Notes: generated from the sequence alone by a model not told the origin. DNA of 64,000 nucleotides from Pantoea sp. Ep11b (GCF_040783975.1 NZ_CP160631.1:3038001-3102000); one strand, 5' to 3'; counted from the first letter of the stretch, positions 39,454 through 49,935 are shown. Translations and numbers: made by a program.

Positions 39454-40971
39454 TCAGCCTTCGTTGTGCAGCTCAAGGTTCTCGACCTCGTTCTGACGCT
39501 GCAGCGCTTTGGCATCATCGTTACGCAGCGATTCGAGATACTCCAGATACTGCTGATCGACATCTTTGGTGACGTAGACGCCGTTGAACACGGAGCACTC
39601 AAACTGGGCAATCTCCGGGTTCTCTTCACGCACCGCCTCGATCAGATCGTCCAGATCCTGGAAGATCAGCGCATCGGCTTTGATCAACTGACGAATCTCT
39701 TCCACTTCACGACCGTGTGCGATCAGTTCGGTGGCGCTCGGCATATCGATACCGTAGACGTTCGGGAAACGGATCTCCGGGGCCGCAGAGGCCAGATAGA
39801 CCCGTTTCGCGCCCGCTTCACGCGCCATCTCGATAATCTGCTCGGAGGTGGTGCCGCGCACGATCGAGTCATCCACCAGCAGCACGTTTTTATCACGGAA
39901 TTCGGCACGGTTCGCGTTAAGCTTGCGGCGCACCGCGCTGCGGCGTAACTGCTGACCTGGCATGATAAAGGTACGGCCCACGTAGCGGTTCTTCACAAAG
40001 CCCTGACGATAGGGTTTGTCGAGAATACGGGCAATTTCCAGCGCGATATCGGTTGAGGTCTCCGGAATCGGGATCACCACATCGATATCAAGATCTTCCC
40101 ATTCGCGGGCAATCTTCTCGCCCAGCTTGGTCCCCATGCGAACGCGGGCGCTGTAGACCGAGATTTTGTCCAGGAAGGAGTCTGGACGGGCAAAATAGAC
40201 ATATTCGAACAGGCACGGATTGCTCTTCGGGTTTTCCGCACACTGGCGGGTCGAGAGCTGGCCCTGCTCGGTGACATAGACCGCTTCGCCGGGTGCCACG
40301 TCACGAATGAACTCAAAGCCCAGCGTATCCAGCGCCACGCTCTCGGAGGCGACCATGTATTCGGTGCGGCCATCCGCGATGACGCGCTTACCCAGCACCA
40401 GCGGACGGATGCCGTTCGGATCGCGGAAGGCGACCATACCGTGACCGATAATCATTGCGACGACGGCGTAGGCGCCACGCACCTGCTGATGCAGGGCGGC
40501 GACCGCCGCAAAAATGTTGTCGGCTTCCAGCGGGTCGTTCTGGAAACGGTCTAACTCCTGCGCAAAGATATTCAGCAGGATTTCAGAATCTGATGTGGTG
40601 TTAACGTGACGACGGCCCTTTTCGAACAGGTGCTTACGCAGCACATGGGCGTTAGTCAGGTTACCGTTGTGCGCCAGGGTAATACCATACGGCGAGTTTA
40701 CGTAGAAAGGTTGCGCTTCAGAGGCACTGGAGCTTCCCGCTGTGGGATACCGCGCGTGACCAATCCCCATGTTGCCCTGCAGACGCTGCATGTGGCGTGC
40801 TTCGAAAACGTCGCTGACCAGGCCGTTTGCCTTTCGCAGGCGAAAACATTTCAGCGCATCGATAGTACAAATGCCTGCGGCATCCTGCCCGCGGTGCTGG
40901 AGCACCGTTAACGCGTCATAGATCGACTGGTTGACCGGCATGAAACCGGTGATACCGACAATACCGCACAT
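39454..40971 (-). CDS. purF: Amidophosphoribosyltransferase
   Basis: First committed enzyme of purine synthesis: PRPP plus glutamine to phosphoribosylamine. The protein has 505 aa (505 in E. coli). The N-terminal nucleophile glutamine amidotransferase starts MCGIVGI, with catalytic Cys2 exposed after Met removal, and RGQDAAG follows; the C-terminal phosphoribosyltransferase domain carries the PRPP loop [14 protein letters not shown]. It is second in the cvpA-purF operon, under a PurR operator ahead of cvpA, and ends with the strong hairpin at 39403-39426. Confidence 0.98.
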   Translation of the reverse strand: MCGIVGITGFMPVNQSIYDALTVLQHRGQDAAGICTIDALKCFRLRKANGLVSDVFEARHMQRLQGNMGIGHARYPTAGSSSASEAQPFYVNSPYGITLAHNGNLTNAHVLRKHLFEKGRRHVNTTSDSEILLNIFAQELDRFQNDPLEADNIFAAVAALHQQVRGAYAVVAMIIGHGMVAFRDPNGIRPLVLGKRVIADGRTEYMVASESVALDTLGFEFIRDVAPGEAVYVTEQGQLSTRQCAENPKSNPCLFEYVYFARPDSFLDKISVYSARVRMGTKLGEKIAREWEDLDIDVVIPIPETSTDIALEIARILDKPYRQGFVKNRYVGRTFIMPGQQLRRSAVRRKLNANRAEFRDKNVLLVDDSIVRGTTSEQIIEMAREAGAKRVYLASAAPEIRFPNVYGIDMPSATELIAHGREVEEIRQLIKADALIFQDLDDLIEAVREENPEIAQFECSVFNGVYVTKDVDQQYLEYLESLRNDDAKALQRQNEVENLELHNEG

Positions 40972-41008
40972 GTTGTCATTTCCTCATTAAGCCGCACTCC
41001 CGGTCACA

Positions 41009-41494
41009 TCACCGGGGTAAAAAACTCGACGTGCTTTTCAGGTAATCAAAAAACCACCTGATGATATAACTGAACTCGGGAATGAGTTGGGACTGCTGCC
41101 AGTCCGGACTTCTGGAAAAGCCAGTGAATGTATCAAGGAAGAACAGCAAAGCGGCTACGATCAGCACACCCCGCAACGCCCCGAAACAGACGCCCAACAC
41201 CCGGTCGGTTCCCGACAGGCCGGTTTTTTCCACCAGCGAGCCGATAACGTAGTTCACGATAGCCCCCACAATCAGGGTAGCCACAAACAGCACACCGATG
41301 GCGATACCGTTACGAACCAGTTCGTCGTCAAAGCCTGTAAACCAGACTGCAAGGTAGGCGTAGTAATGACTGGCGACAAAAAACGCGCATCCCCAGGTAA
41401 CGAGAGATAAGGCTTCCCGGACAAACCCGCGAACGAGGCTGACCAGAGCCGAAAAACCAACTACCGCAATAATGACGTAATCAATCCAGATCAT
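41009..41494 (-). CDS. cvpA: CvpA family inner-membrane protein
   Basis: 161-aa membrane protein (162 in E. coli) with four predicted helices, required for colicin V production in E. coli and linked to envelope stress tolerance; its molecular function is open. N-terminal [31 protein letters not shown] and [22 protein letters not shown] are typical of the family. First gene of cvpA-purF with a PurR box and a -10 TAGAAT upstream. Confidence 0.96.
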   Translation of the reverse strand: MIWIDYVIIAVVGFSALVSLVRGFVREALSLVTWGCAFFVASHYYAYLAVWFTGFDDELVRNGIAIGVLFVATLIVGAIVNYVIGSLVEKTGLSGTDRVLGVCFGALRGVLIVAALLFFLDTFTGFSRSPDWQQSQLIPEFSYIIRWFFDYLKSTSSFLPR

Positions 41495-41545
41495 GAACTT
41501 TTCCAGCGCCAGTGCAATTGCACCCCTGCATCCAGTTCGGGGCGC

Positions 41546-41574
41546 ATTCTAACAGAAAAAGAAAACGTTTGCGT
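41546..41574 (-). promoter_or_regulatory. cvpA-purF promoter with PurR operator
   Basis: On the minus strand 41574-41559 reads ACGCAAACGTTTTCTT, a full match to the PurR box, and a -10 TAGAAT lies at 41551-41546. The operator would cover the -35 position. E. coli cvpA-purF is a known PurR target, so the call is well supported, though not measured here. Confidence 0.85.
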
Positions 41575-41604
41575 AGCGGTTTTCTTTTTCTGCATCCATA
41601 AAAA

Positions 41605-41631
41605 GGGCGATGAAAAAAAAGACCATCGCCC
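41605..41631 (-). terminator. Terminator downstream of dedD
   Basis: GGGCGATG (41605-41612) / CATCGCCC (41624-41631), 8-bp stem; on the minus strand TTTTTATG follows. A second, U-less hairpin GACGCTGCC (41718-41726) / GGCAGCGTC (41740-41748) lies just after the dedD stop. Confidence 0.85.
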
Positions 41632-41757
41632 GGGTGATTTTCAGCCAGACAATCCGTTGAAAATCTTCATATTTTCAGACCAGAGACCGGCTTAACCGGT
41701 GAGTCTGGCGGCGCAAAGACGCTGCCTGTTACTGCTATCGGCAGCGTCAATGATCCC

Positions 41758-42546
41758 TTAGCGTGCGCTGTACGGCTTCACGACGCCGCCCAGCCCGGAG
41801 ATACTTTTCAGCTCGCCCACCGCGCTCTGCATTTTGGCTTTGGAGGCATCCGGTCCCACATAAATGCGGGTGATCTGGCCCTGTACCGGCGTGGAAGGCA
41901 CGGTAAAGGCGCGGTAGCCCGACAGCCGCAGCTGCGCGACGATCTCATTCACCTTGCTGGCGTTCTTCAGCGCACCCAGCTGTACAACGTAAGCCTGCCC
42001 TGCCGGGGCCGTGCTCTCTGCGGCTTTCGGCGGTTCTTCCTGCTTCGGCTGCTCCTGCTTCGGCTGCTCCACCACTTTTGGCTGTTCGACCGGCTTCGGT
42101 TTAGGCTGCTCTGCCGTTTTTGGCTTCTGCTGCTCGACCGTTTTCGGCTTCGTCTGCTCGGTCACTTTGGGCTTGCGCGTCTCTTCCGCTTTCGGCTTCG
42201 TCACCGTCTGTGCAGGCACAGACTGATGCACAGGCGGTGGCGACACCACAACCGGCTCGCTCTCTTCTTCAGGTTGCGTCCGCCCCTGCTCCGCCGTAGC
42301 GTTACTCCTGTTGCTGCTGCTGACCGCACTGCCCGCGCCTTCCGGCGGCTGAGCCGGTAACGACTGCGTGACCGGCGGCACCATCTCGCTATCCTGCTGA
42401 TCGTCGGGTTTGGGCACCAGCGGAATGGCGGCGAACTCCTCTTTGTAATGCTTTTTCTGACCATCCAGCAGGCCGGGCAGCACAATCACGCCCACGGCCA
42501 CCAGAATAATGGTACCGACTAAACGGTTCTGAAACTTACTCGCCAC
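41758..42546 (-). CDS. dedD: Cell division protein DedD (SPOR domain) with expanded Pro/Lys linker
   Basis: Bitopic division protein that helps septal constriction. Order: short cytoplasmic N-terminus, one membrane helix (LVGTIILVAVGVIVLPGLL, about residues 8-27), a long periplasmic linker, and a C-terminal SPOR domain (about 185-262, AYVVQLGALKNASKVNEIVAQLRLSGYRAF) that binds denuded septal peptidoglycan. It has 262 aa against 220 in E. coli; the excess is a linker rich in repeated KPK-VEQ / EQPK units (about residues 118-172). The start overlaps the folC stop by 11 bp. Confidence 0.95.
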   Translation of the reverse strand: MASKFQNRLVGTIILVAVGVIVLPGLLDGQKKHYKEEFAAIPLVPKPDDQQDSEMVPPVTQSLPAQPPEGAGSAVSSSNRSNATAEQGRTQPEEESEPVVVSPPPVHQSVPAQTVTKPKAEETRKPKVTEQTKPKTVEQQKPKTAEQPKPKPVEQPKVVEQPKQEQPKQEEPPKAAESTAPAGQAYVVQLGALKNASKVNEIVAQLRLSGYRAFTVPSTPVQGQITRIYVGPDASKAKMQSAVGELKSISGLGGVVKPYSAR

Positions 42547-43804
42547 GTCCTTTCTCCGTTTTAATCGATTCCATGACCTGTGCTACGGTGTGGAATGAAC
42601 CACAGACCAGCACAATATCCTGCGGCGCGGCACGCTGACGTGCCTGCTGCCAGGCAAGCTCAACCGAGCCAAACGCCTCGCCCTGCGGCAGCGCATCCAG
42701 CAGCTGCTCAGCCGTAGCGCCGCGCGGTCCTTCCAGCGGCGCGCAGTACCAGGCATCGACGACCGGTGCCAGCGCCGCCAGCGTACCGGCGATATCTTTA
42801 TCATGCAGCATGCCCACAACGGCATGCACTTTGCCCTTTTTCGGCAGCGCCGCCAGCCGCGACGCCAGATAGGTCGCTGCGTGCGGATTGTGAGCAACAT
42901 CCAGAATCACGCGCGGTGACTCGCTGAGGGTCTGAAAGCGCCCCGGTAGCATCGCCAGCGGCAGGCTGGCGCGGATCTGCGCCTCGCTGACCGTCAGCCC
43001 GGAAACCCGCAGCGCCGCCAGCGCGGTCGCCGCATTCGGCAGCGGGACCTGCGGCAGTGGCAGATCGTTCAGTTCACCGATCGCGTCGCGCAGCGACCAG
43101 CTCCCGGCCTGCGCATGCCATGACCAGTCAATGTTGCGCTGGAGCAGCTGGGCGCCCTTTTCCTGCGCAACGCGGGCAATGCTCTGCGGCATATCGGCTT
43201 CGCCGACGACGGCCGGCTTGCCGGCTCGAAAGACACCGGCCTTTTCGCGCCCGATGCTTTCGCGATCCGGGCCAAGCCAGTCAGTGTGGTCCAGCGCGAT
43301 GCTGGTGATGACGGCGACATCGGCATCCACAATATTAGTGGCATCCAGCCGTCCGCCCAGACCGACTTCGAGGATCACCACATCGAGCTGCGCCTGGCGG
43401 AACAGGTTCAGCGCCGAGAGCGTGCCAAATTCAAAGTAGGTCAGCGAGATTTCGCCACGTCCGGCCTCGATCTCCGCGAAGCTGGCGCAGTGCTGCGCCT
43501 CACTCAGCTCCTCACCCTGCACCCGGACGCGTTCGGTGTAGCGCACCAGATGTGGCGAACTGTAGACGCCCACGCGATAGCCTGCGGCAATCAGCAGCGC
43601 TTCCAGTGTGCGGCAGGTGGTGCCCTTGCCGTTGGTTCCGGCGACGGTAAAGACGAAAGGGGCGGGTTTCAGCAGGTCGAGACGTTGTGCCACCTGGCGA
43701 ATACGGTCCAGACCCAGTTCGATAGCCTGAGTATGCAGGTGCTCAAGATAATAAAGCCACGCGGCCAAAGGCGACGTGGCTTGAGGAAGGTGAAGATTGT
43801 CCAT
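42536..43804 (-). CDS. folC: Bifunctional folylpolyglutamate synthase / dihydrofolate synthase
   Basis: Adds glutamate to dihydropteroate and to reduced folates. The protein has 422 aa (422 in E. coli). The Mur-ligase-like ATP site VAGTNGKGTTCRTLEALLIAAG lies at about residues 55-76; EVGLGGRLDATNIVD and the later VILDVAHNPHAATYLA are diagnostic. It follows accD after 94 bp (with a hairpin in the gap) and overlaps dedD by 11 bp. Confidence 0.97.
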   Translation of the reverse strand: MDNLHLPQATSPLAAWLYYLEHLHTQAIELGLDRIRQVAQRLDLLKPAPFVFTVAGTNGKGTTCRTLEALLIAAGYRVGVYSSPHLVRYTERVRVQGEELSEAQHCASFAEIEAGRGEISLTYFEFGTLSALNLFRQAQLDVVILEVGLGGRLDATNIVDADVAVITSIALDHTDWLGPDRESIGREKAGVFRAGKPAVVGEADMPQSIARVAQEKGAQLLQRNIDWSWHAQAGSWSLRDAIGELNDLPLPQVPLPNAATALAALRVSGLTVSEAQIRASLPLAMLPGRFQTLSESPRVILDVAHNPHAATYLASRLAALPKKGKVHAVVGMLHDKDIAGTLAALAPVVDAWYCAPLEGPRGATAEQLLDALPQGEAFGSVELAWQQARQRAAPQDIVLVCGSFHTVAQVMESIKTEKGRGE

Positions 43805-43865
43805 ATGTCCCGTTTTGCTTATTGATACCCGTCAGACTGATGCTGCGGTATACGGTGCATTGGTA

Positions 43866-43888
43866 AGAGGCACGACGGGCGTGCCTCT
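43866..43888 (-). other. Intercistronic hairpin accD-folC
   Basis: AGAGGCACG (43866-43874) / CGTGCCTCT (43880-43888), perfect 9-bp stem with a 5-nt loop, 10 bp after the accD stop on the minus strand. The following T content is low, so readthrough into folC seems likely. Confidence 0.6.
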
Positions 43889-43898
43889 CTATCTCCTG

Positions 43899-44813
43899 TC
43901 AGGCCTCGTTGCTTTCCGATTCAGTCGTCGCAGGAACGGACTGTTCACCGTCATGCAGCGGTGCCGGCAGGTTCATCATTTTTGCCAGCAGGCTCGCCAG
44001 TTTGTAGCGCATTTCCGGGCGGCGAATGATCATATCGATCGCGCCCTTCTCAATCAGGAACTCACTGCGCTGGAAGCCCGGCGGCAGTTTTTCACGCACG
44101 GTCTGCTCGATAACGCGTGGACCGGCAAAGCCGATCAGCGCTTTCGGTTCCGCGACGTTGAGGTCGCCCAGCATGGCAAAACTGGCGGAGACGCCGCCCA
44201 TGGTCGGGTCGGTCAGCACAGAAATGTAAGGCAGACCGCGCTCCTGCATTTTTGCCAGCGCCGCACTGGTTTTCGCCATCTGCATCAGCGACATCAGTGC
44301 TTCCTGCATACGTGCGCCACCACTGGCGGAGAAGCAGATCAGCGGGCAGTTATCTTCCAGCGCCTGCTCAACGGCACGGACAAAACGGGCGCCGACGACA
44401 GAGCCCATTGAGCCGCCCATAAAGGCAAATTCAAAGGCGGCTGTCACAACCGGCATGCCGTGCAGCTGACCTTTCATCACGATCAGCGCATCTTTCTCGT
44501 CAGTCGCTTTCTGCGCTGCAACCAGACGATCTTTATACTTTTTCGAGTCACGGAACTTCAGCAGATCTTTGGGTTCAAGTTCACTGCCAAGCTCAACCAT
44601 AGTGCCCTGATCGAGGAAACTGCCGAGGCGCTCACGGGCATGCATACGCATGTGGTGGTCACACTTCGGGCAGACCTCAAGATTGCGCTCCAGTTCAGCG
44701 CGGTACAGCACCTGTCCACAGCTGTCACACTTCGTCCACACCCCTTCCGGGATGCTAGCTTTGCGCGCAGGCGTCGTGGTGCTTTTATTAAGAATGCGTT
44801 CAATCCAGCTCAT
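43899..44813 (-). CDS. accD: Acetyl-CoA carboxylase carboxyltransferase subunit beta
   Basis: Beta subunit of the carboxyltransferase that forms malonyl-CoA with AccA. The protein has 304 aa (304 in E. coli). The N-terminal zinc ribbon has C29, C32, C48 and C51 (CDSC and CPKC), used in E. coli for mRNA binding and autoregulation; the crotonase-like core shows [15 protein letters not shown] and [25 protein letters not shown]. 144 bp separate it from dedA, with a small hairpin at 44861-44880 that has no U-tract. Confidence 0.97.
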   Translation of the reverse strand: MSWIERILNKSTTTPARKASIPEGVWTKCDSCGQVLYRAELERNLEVCPKCDHHMRMHARERLGSFLDQGTMVELGSELEPKDLLKFRDSKKYKDRLVAAQKATDEKDALIVMKGQLHGMPVVTAAFEFAFMGGSMGSVVGARFVRAVEQALEDNCPLICFSASGGARMQEALMSLMQMAKTSAALAKMQERGLPYISVLTDPTMGGVSASFAMLGDLNVAEPKALIGFAGPRVIEQTVREKLPPGFQRSEFLIEKGAIDMIIRRPEMRYKLASLLAKMMNLPAPLHDGEQSVPATTESESNEA

Positions 44814-44957
44814 TGATGACCTTTCTGTTTAAAACTGACCTGGTCCAGTCGTCTTGATACTGCTGAAAACCGCTTCAGCAGACGGTAAATGTCGCTCATT
44901 AAACCACAACCTGTTCAGACTGTGGATAAAAATCTGGTCTTACCCCTGAGCGAAACG

Positions 44958-45620
44958 TTATGGCAGCTTCTGCTGCTTAGCCTGACGGCGATGACGCCAG
45001 ACTTCGATCACACCCGGCAGAACAGAGACCAGGATAATGCCCACAATCAGCAGCTTCAGGTTTTCCTGTACCACCGGCAGATCGCCAAACAGGTAGCCGG
45101 CATAGGAGAACAGCAGCACCCATAACAGCGCACCCGTCACGTTAAACAGCGCGAAGTGGCGATAAGACATATGGCCCATTCCGGCCACAAACGGCGCAAA
45201 AGTCCGGACAATCGGTACAAAACGCGCCAGGATAATGGTTTTTCCGCCGTGACGGGCGTAAAACGCATGGGTTTTATCCAGATAGCTGCGACGGAAAATC
45301 TTCGAGTTCGGGTTGCTGAACAACCGCTCACCGAAGAGACGGCCAATGGTGTAGTTCACCGCATCGCCCAGCACGGCCGCCACCACCAGCAATGTCACCA
45401 TCAGGTGCACATTGAGATCGTTGCCCGGCAGCGCCGCCAGCGCGCCCGCGACAAACAGCAGCGAGTCACCTGGCAGGAACGGCGTGACCACCAGTCCGGT
45501 TTCGCAGAACAGAATCAGGAACAAAATAGCGTAAATCCAGACACCGTACTGCGCAACCAGTTCGGCAAGATGCACATCAATGTGCAAAATAAAATCAACC
45601 AGAAAATGGAGAAACTCCAT
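44958..45620 (-). CDS. dedA: DedA family membrane protein (lipid scramblase/flippase type)
   Basis: Inner-membrane protein of 220 aa (219 in E. coli) of the DedA/VTT family; some members translocate undecaprenyl phosphate or phosphatidylethanolamine, the role of this paralogue is not settled. Typical signatures: [19 protein letters not shown] (residues about 39-57) and [28 protein letters not shown] start at 45620 ([10 protein letters not shown]), with AGGGCG upstream; extension to 45959 would add over 100 residues overlapping truA. Confidence 0.95.
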   Translation of the reverse strand: MEFLHFLVDFILHIDVHLAELVAQYGVWIYAILFLILFCETGLVVTPFLPGDSLLFVAGALAALPGNDLNVHLMVTLLVVAAVLGDAVNYTIGRLFGERLFSNPNSKIFRRSYLDKTHAFYARHGGKTIILARFVPIVRTFAPFVAGMGHMSYRHFALFNVTGALLWVLLFSYAGYLFGDLPVVQENLKLLIVGIILVSVLPGVIEVWRHRRQAKQQKLP

Positions 45621-45649
45621 AGCGCGCCCTTTAAAGTCCTGAAAGTGAA

Positions 45650-46453
45650 TTAATCCGCGAGGAACAAGGGTCCCATCGGCGGCTGTGGTAACGCAAAGTG
45701 CGATGGATAATCCACCGCCACCAGGTATAACCCCTCTGCCCGGGCTGTGGCTGCAGCTAATGTCCGATCCTTCGCCGCCAGCAGCGTTGCCATCCATGAC
45801 TCCGGCTGATTGCCGCAGCCTATCTCCATCAGGCTGCCCACGATATTGCGCACCATGTGATGCACAAAGGCGTTGGCTTTGATATCCACAATCACGTAAG
45901 CGCCCAGGCGCGTGACGTTGAGGTGAATCACGTTGCGCCACGGCGTGCGTGACTGACACTGCACCGCGCGGAACGAGGTGAAATCATTCTCGCCCAGCAG
46001 GCACTGCCCGGCTCGATGCATCTTCTCCGCATCCAGCGGATGATAAAAATGCGTCACGCCCTTCGCCAGCACAGCCGGACGCAGGCGCTGATTGTAGATC
46101 AGGTAGCGATAGCGTCGCGCCGTGGCGCTGAAACGGGCATGGAAATCGTCCGGCACCGCCTTTACCCAGCGGACTGCAATATCCGGCGGCAGATTGGCGT
46201 TGACGCCCAGCGTCCAGGCCCCATCCGGTCGCTGCGAGGTGGTGTCGAAATGCACCACCTGCCCGGTTCCATGCACGCCCGCATCGGTCCGGCCCGCGCA
46301 GAAAATGCTGACCGGATGGTCAGCCACTTTCGACAGGGCGCGCTCCACCTTCTCCTGCACGCTGCGGACTTCGTTCTGACGCTGCCAGCCATAGTAGTGG
46401 CTGCCGTCATACTCGATGCCGAGCGCCAGTTTGTGCGTCTGACCTTCTGACAT
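45650..46453 (-). CDS. truA: tRNA pseudouridine(38-40) synthase
   Basis: Modifies U38-U40 in the anticodon stem-loop of many tRNAs. The protein has 267 aa (270 in E. coli). The catalytic aspartate is D57 in [19 protein letters not shown]; the C-terminal [13 protein letters not shown] segment is also conserved. It starts 2 nt after usg and precedes dedA by 29 bp, within the pdxB-usg-truA-dedA block. Confidence 0.97.
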   Translation of the reverse strand: MSEGQTHKLALGIEYDGSHYYGWQRQNEVRSVQEKVERALSKVADHPVSIFCAGRTDAGVHGTGQVVHFDTTSQRPDGAWTLGVNANLPPDIAVRWVKAVPDDFHARFSATARRYRYLIYNQRLRPAVLAKGVTHFYHPLDAEKMHRAGQCLLGENDFTSFRAVQCQSRTPWRNVIHLNVTRLGAYVIVDIKANAFVHHMVRNIVGSLMEIGCGNQPESWMATLLAAKDRTLAAATARAEGLYLVAVDYPSHFALPQPPMGPLFLAD

Positions 46454-46455
46454 GG

Positions 46456-47463
46456 TTACAGGTACTCCTGAACCAGTTTCTCGGCGGTTTTCACCGCCAT
46501 CAGCGCGCCACCAAAGCGAATGTTATCCGCTACAGACCAGAACTGCAGCAGCTCCGGGATACCGTAGTCATTGCGCACGCTGCCAATGCTCAGCTCGCCA
46601 TTGCCCGACGCATCCGTCACCGGTGTCGGCACCTCATCCTCTTCGCTCAGACGGATATCTGCCGCCAGCGCCAGTTCGGCACGCGCTTCTTCCGCCGAGA
46701 GCGGACGCAGGTTTTCGATGTGGACAATCTGCGCATTGCCGTAAAACACCGGCGCCTGCACGCTGCTGACCGCAATCGGTAAGCCTTCGTCCTGTAGCAC
46801 CTTACGCACCTGATCGATCAGACGGCGCTCGCTCTCCACGCTGCCTTCGGCATCGGCCTGCTGTGGCATCAGGTTAAAGGCCAGCTGGCGACCGAAATGG
46901 TGCTCATCGGCCGGAATACCATTCAGCAGACGGGCACTTTCACCCGCCAGCGCATCCACGGCGACTTTGCCGTAGCTGGAGACGGAGAGCAGATTCGTCA
47001 CCTGCAGACGCCCCAGGCCCGCCGCATCCACCAGCGGTTTAATGGCGGTCAGCAGCTGGCTCACCAGGTTATCGGCCACGCTGATAATGTTGCGATTGCG
47101 ATAATCCGCCAGCACATGCGGGTTTACATCCGGCACCACCAGCGGCACGTCGGGTTCCAGCGCAAACAGCTCACTGCTGTCGATCACCAGACAGCCCGCG
47201 TTGGCCGCGTCGTCGGCGTAGCGCGCGGAGGCGTCACGTCCCGCGACGAAAAAGGCCAGCTGCGCCTGTGACCAGTCGAACGACTCTGCATTTTCAACCC
47301 GCAGCGAGCGGCCCTCGAAGCGTTTCGTTTCGCCCGCGCTGTTCTCGCTGGCCAGTAAATATAATTCACCAACCGGGAACTGGCGTTCCGCCAGCAGTTC
47401 CAGTACAGCGTTCCCTACTGCGCCTGTCGCGCCAAGTAGCGCAATATTCCAGCCGTCAGACAT
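46456..47463 (-). CDS. usg: Aspartate-semialdehyde-dehydrogenase-like protein Usg
   Basis: 335-aa paralogue of aspartate-semialdehyde dehydrogenase (337 in E. coli). The NAD(P)-binding N-terminus [21 protein letters not shown] is intact, but the catalytic Cys-containing motif of true Asd (usually S-N-C-T) is replaced in the [17 protein letters not shown] region, as known for Usg, so it is probably not an active Asd. The function is unknown. It lies between pdxB (171 bp upstream) and truA. Confidence 0.93.
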   Translation of the reverse strand: MSDGWNIALLGATGAVGNAVLELLAERQFPVGELYLLASENSAGETKRFEGRSLRVENAESFDWSQAQLAFFVAGRDASARYADDAANAGCLVIDSSELFALEPDVPLVVPDVNPHVLADYRNRNIISVADNLVSQLLTAIKPLVDAAGLGRLQVTNLLSVSSYGKVAVDALAGESARLLNGIPADEHHFGRQLAFNLMPQQADAEGSVESERRLIDQVRKVLQDEGLPIAVSSVQAPVFYGNAQIVHIENLRPLSAEEARAELALAADIRLSEEDEVPTPVTDASGNGELSIGSVRNDYGIPELLQFWSVADNIRFGGALMAVKTAEKLVQEYL

Positions 47464-47498
47464 GTTGGTTTACTCCAGACAATGACATAAAAACAGAA

Positions 47499-47517
47499 GG
47501 CGGTGATATTCACCGCC
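47499..47517 (-). other. Hairpin between pdxB and usg
   Basis: GGCGGTGA-TAT-TCACCGCC, perfect 8-bp stem; on the minus strand TTCTGTTTTTATG follows, a weak terminator-like tail. It may attenuate readthrough from pdxB into usg. Confidence 0.55.
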
Positions 47518-47634
47518 CGGGGATTCAGATTTATCCCCCCCTTTAACCCGCCGTCCGATGGGGCGTCAGCACTGCGCACCGCGACCGTTCCGTCTTATTC
47601 CATACGGAAACAGCTGGCAGGCCCGCAGCCGGTA

Positions 47635-48771
47635 TTATGTTGGGGAGAAGAGTGCATTAAAGCCCAGCTGATTCAGCATCGCCGCCGTGGCGGCATCATC
47701 ACAGTTTACCTGCAGCGATGACCACTCGCGGCGCTCCTGATACTGCTTACGCAGGCGATCGAACTCACCGGGTTTTGCCGCCACTTTACGCAAGGGGGCA
47801 TCATCGCGGCGCACATCATACACCAGATGCGCCAGGCGTTTCAGCGTTGGCTGATCCAGCGGGCCATTCAGGGTGATCTCGCTGAACTCCGGCACCGGCA
47901 GTAAAGTGCTGAGCGGCACCTGCTGCGGCTGACCGATAAAGTCGCACCAGGCTTCGAACACCTGGGTCGTGCCGCGCGCCTTGCCTTCCAGCGTGTAGCC
48001 CGCGATATGGGGCGTGGCGATATCGACCTTGTCCAGCAGCGCCAGCGAGAGATCCGGCTCCGGCTCCCAGACATCAAGCACCACGCTCAGATCGTGCCGC
48101 ATGTTCAGCACCTCCAGCAGGGCGGCGTTGTCCACCACCGCGCCGCGACAGGCGTTAATCAGAATAGTATTGGGTTTCAGCCCCATCAGCAGCGCCGCAT
48201 CGGCCAGATGCCAGCTCCTGTAGGGGCCCTCTTTAAACAGCGGCGTGTGGAACGTCAGGATATCGGCCTGCGCTGCCACGGCGTCCAGCGACAGAAACTC
48301 GCCTTCATCACCGCGATCGGCGCGCGGAGGATCGCACAGCAGGGTGCGGATGCCCCAGGCTTCCAGCCGCTTCTGCAGCCGCCCGCCAACATTGCCAACC
48401 CCCACAATCCCGACGGTACGATCGCGCAGCTGGAACCCATCACGTTCCGCCAGCAGCAGCAGCGCGGAGAAGACATACTCCACAACCGCGATGGCGTTGC
48501 AGCCGGGCGCTGCGGAGAACGCGACGCCTGCCCGCTGCAGTCCCGCCTCGTCGATATGATCGGTGCCTGCCGTGGCGGTGCCGACAAACTTCACCGGCGT
48601 GCCCGCCAGCAGCGCCTCATTAACCTGGGTGACGGAGCGCACCATCAGCCCCTGAGCGTCGGCCAGTTCTGCCACCGGCAGCGGACGCCCCGGCACCGCA
48701 ACCACCTCGCCGGTCCGGCTGAACAGCTCACGGGCATAGGGCATATTTTCATCGACCAGAATTTTCACCAC
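47635..48771 (-). CDS. pdxB: Erythronate-4-phosphate dehydrogenase
   Basis: NAD-dependent second enzyme of the DXP-dependent PLP pathway, a D-2-hydroxyacid dehydrogenase. The protein has 378 aa (378 in E. coli). The NAD site is [19 protein letters not shown] (about residues 119-137); catalytic Arg, Glu and His are visible in [19 protein letters not shown] and [13 protein letters not shown]. Two GTG codons stand in tandem at the start; the second (48768) gives the E. coli-like N-terminus, and AGGAAA lies upstream. Confidence 0.96.
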   Translation of the reverse strand: MVKILVDENMPYARELFSRTGEVVAVPGRPLPVAELADAQGLMVRSVTQVNEALLAGTPVKFVGTATAGTDHIDEAGLQRAGVAFSAAPGCNAIAVVEYVFSALLLLAERDGFQLRDRTVGIVGVGNVGGRLQKRLEAWGIRTLLCDPPRADRGDEGEFLSLDAVAAQADILTFHTPLFKEGPYRSWHLADAALLMGLKPNTILINACRGAVVDNAALLEVLNMRHDLSVVLDVWEPEPDLSLALLDKVDIATPHIAGYTLEGKARGTTQVFEAWCDFIGQPQQVPLSTLLPVPEFSEITLNGPLDQPTLKRLAHLVYDVRRDDAPLRKVAAKPGEFDRLRKQYQERREWSSLQVNCDDAATAAMLNQLGFNALFSPT

Positions 48772-49035
48772 GGCTTTCCTGTCAGTTACATATGAGGGGG
48801 ATTATTCTGGCACAAAGCGGCGCGTTAGCCTAACCGCGCGCGGTAGCGATCTGACGGTGTGCCTGCCTGCTCATGACGCAGAACGTAGCCTGACTGCGGC
48901 GTATCCATCGGCGGCTGCCTGGTGACTTGCAGGATCATTCTGTCCCCCTGACACATTATTTTGTCCGATATTCACTATCGGAATAAATCCGCAGAAGCGT
49001 ACACTGCGCCTCTTTAAGGTTTCCGGAGCGTCAGC
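48772..49035. promoter_or_regulatory. Divergent region pdxB / DMT exporter with operator-like palindrome
   Basis: 264 bp without a gene. TCCGATA-TTCAC-TATCGGA (48964-48982) is a perfect 7-bp-arm palindrome about 54 bp before the transporter start; a -10 like TACACT lies downstream at about 48999-49004, so the palindrome would overlap the -35 of that promoter and could be an operator. Confidence 0.45.
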
Positions 49036-49935
49036 ATGTTTTTTCTTTATCCGCTTGTTGCGGTCGTGATCTGGTCGATTAACTCGATTGTCAGCAAGCT
49101 TTCGGCCAGCGCGATCGATCCCTCGGCGATCTCATTCTATCGCTGGCTGCTGGCGCTGCTGGTGCTGACGCCGTTTGTGCTGCCTGGCGTCTGGCGCACG
49201 CGTCAGACGATTAAGCCGCATCTGTGGCGGCTGGCACTGCTCGGTCTGCTGGGAATGGCACTTTATCAGAGCCTGGCCTATTACGCCGCGCACAGCGTCA
49301 GCGCGCTCTTTATGGGGATTATTGGTGCGCTGATCCCGCTGTTTACGGTGCTGCTGAGCGTGGTGATCCTGCGGATTGCCCCGACGCTCGGGATCCTGCT
49401 CGGCAGTGTGATCTCCTTTACCGGCCTGGTGTGGCTGGTGAGCGAGGGCAACGTCACCCGGTTGCTGAGCCAGGGGCTGGGCAAGGGAGAACTGATGATG
49501 CTGGCCGCCTCGACTGCCTATGCGCTCTATGGCGTGCTGACCCGCCGCTGGGCGCTGCCGCTGCCGATCTGGCACAGCCTCTACGTACAGATTTTCTTTG
49601 GTGTGCTGCTGTTACTGCCAGGCTTCCTGCTGGCACCGACGATCGCACTGAACCTGCACAACCTGCCGCTGGTGCTGTTTGCCGGCCTGTTCGCCTCGAT
49701 CATCGCGCCCTTTTTGTGGATCCACGGCGTGCAGCGCCTGGGGGCCAGCACCACCAGTATCTTTATGAATCTGATCCCGCTGTTTACCGCCCTGATCGCC
49801 GTGCTGTTTCTGCATGAACATCTGCACAGCTACCACTGGATTGGTGGCGGTCTGACCCTCGCTGGTGTGATCCTGGCGCAGCGGCTGCGTACTCCCCTCA
49901 CCCGGCGAAAAGCGACTAACCTGCATCCGTTGTAA
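49036..49935 (+). CDS. EamA/DMT-family transporter
   Basis: 299-aa integral membrane protein with ten predicted helices formed by two EamA repeats (about residues 2-135 and 150-285). Family hallmarks are WSINSIVSKLSA in helix 1, a GALIPLFTVLLSVVILR segment ending repeat 1 and the FMNLIPLFTALIAVLFLHEHL segment ending repeat 2. Such proteins export or import metabolites or amino acids; the substrate cannot be told. It is not in the E. coli pdxB-flk interval. Its last 20 bp overlap the convergent tctE. AGCG-rich leader with CCGGAG upstream of the ATG serves as ribosome site. Confidence 0.9.
   Translation: MFFLYPLVAVVIWSINSIVSKLSASAIDPSAISFYRWLLALLVLTPFVLPGVWRTRQTIKPHLWRLALLGLLGMALYQSLAYYAAHSVSALFMGIIGALIPLFTVLLSVVILRIAPTLGILLGSVISFTGLVWLVSEGNVTRLLSQGLGKGELMMLAASTAYALYGVLTRRWALPLPIWHSLYVQIFFGVLLLLPGFLLAPTIALNLHNLPLVLFAGLFASIIAPFLWIHGVQRLGASTTSIFMNLIPLFTALIAVLFLHEHLHSYHWIGGGLTLAGVILAQRLRTPLTRRKATNLHPL

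Noticed and set aside
44837..44855. FadR site upstream of accD (CCTGGTCCAGTC)
   Set aside because: Only one half matches the FadR consensus; the second half (GACNTNTT) is not met.
45621..45959. 113-residue N-terminal extension of DedA
   Set aside because: Would overlap truA almost entirely; the family start MEFLHF at 45620 has a fitting ribosome site.
46456..47463. usg as a functional aspartate-semialdehyde dehydrogenase
   Set aside because: The fold is present, but the catalytic cysteine motif of Asd is not recognisable, as in known Usg proteins.
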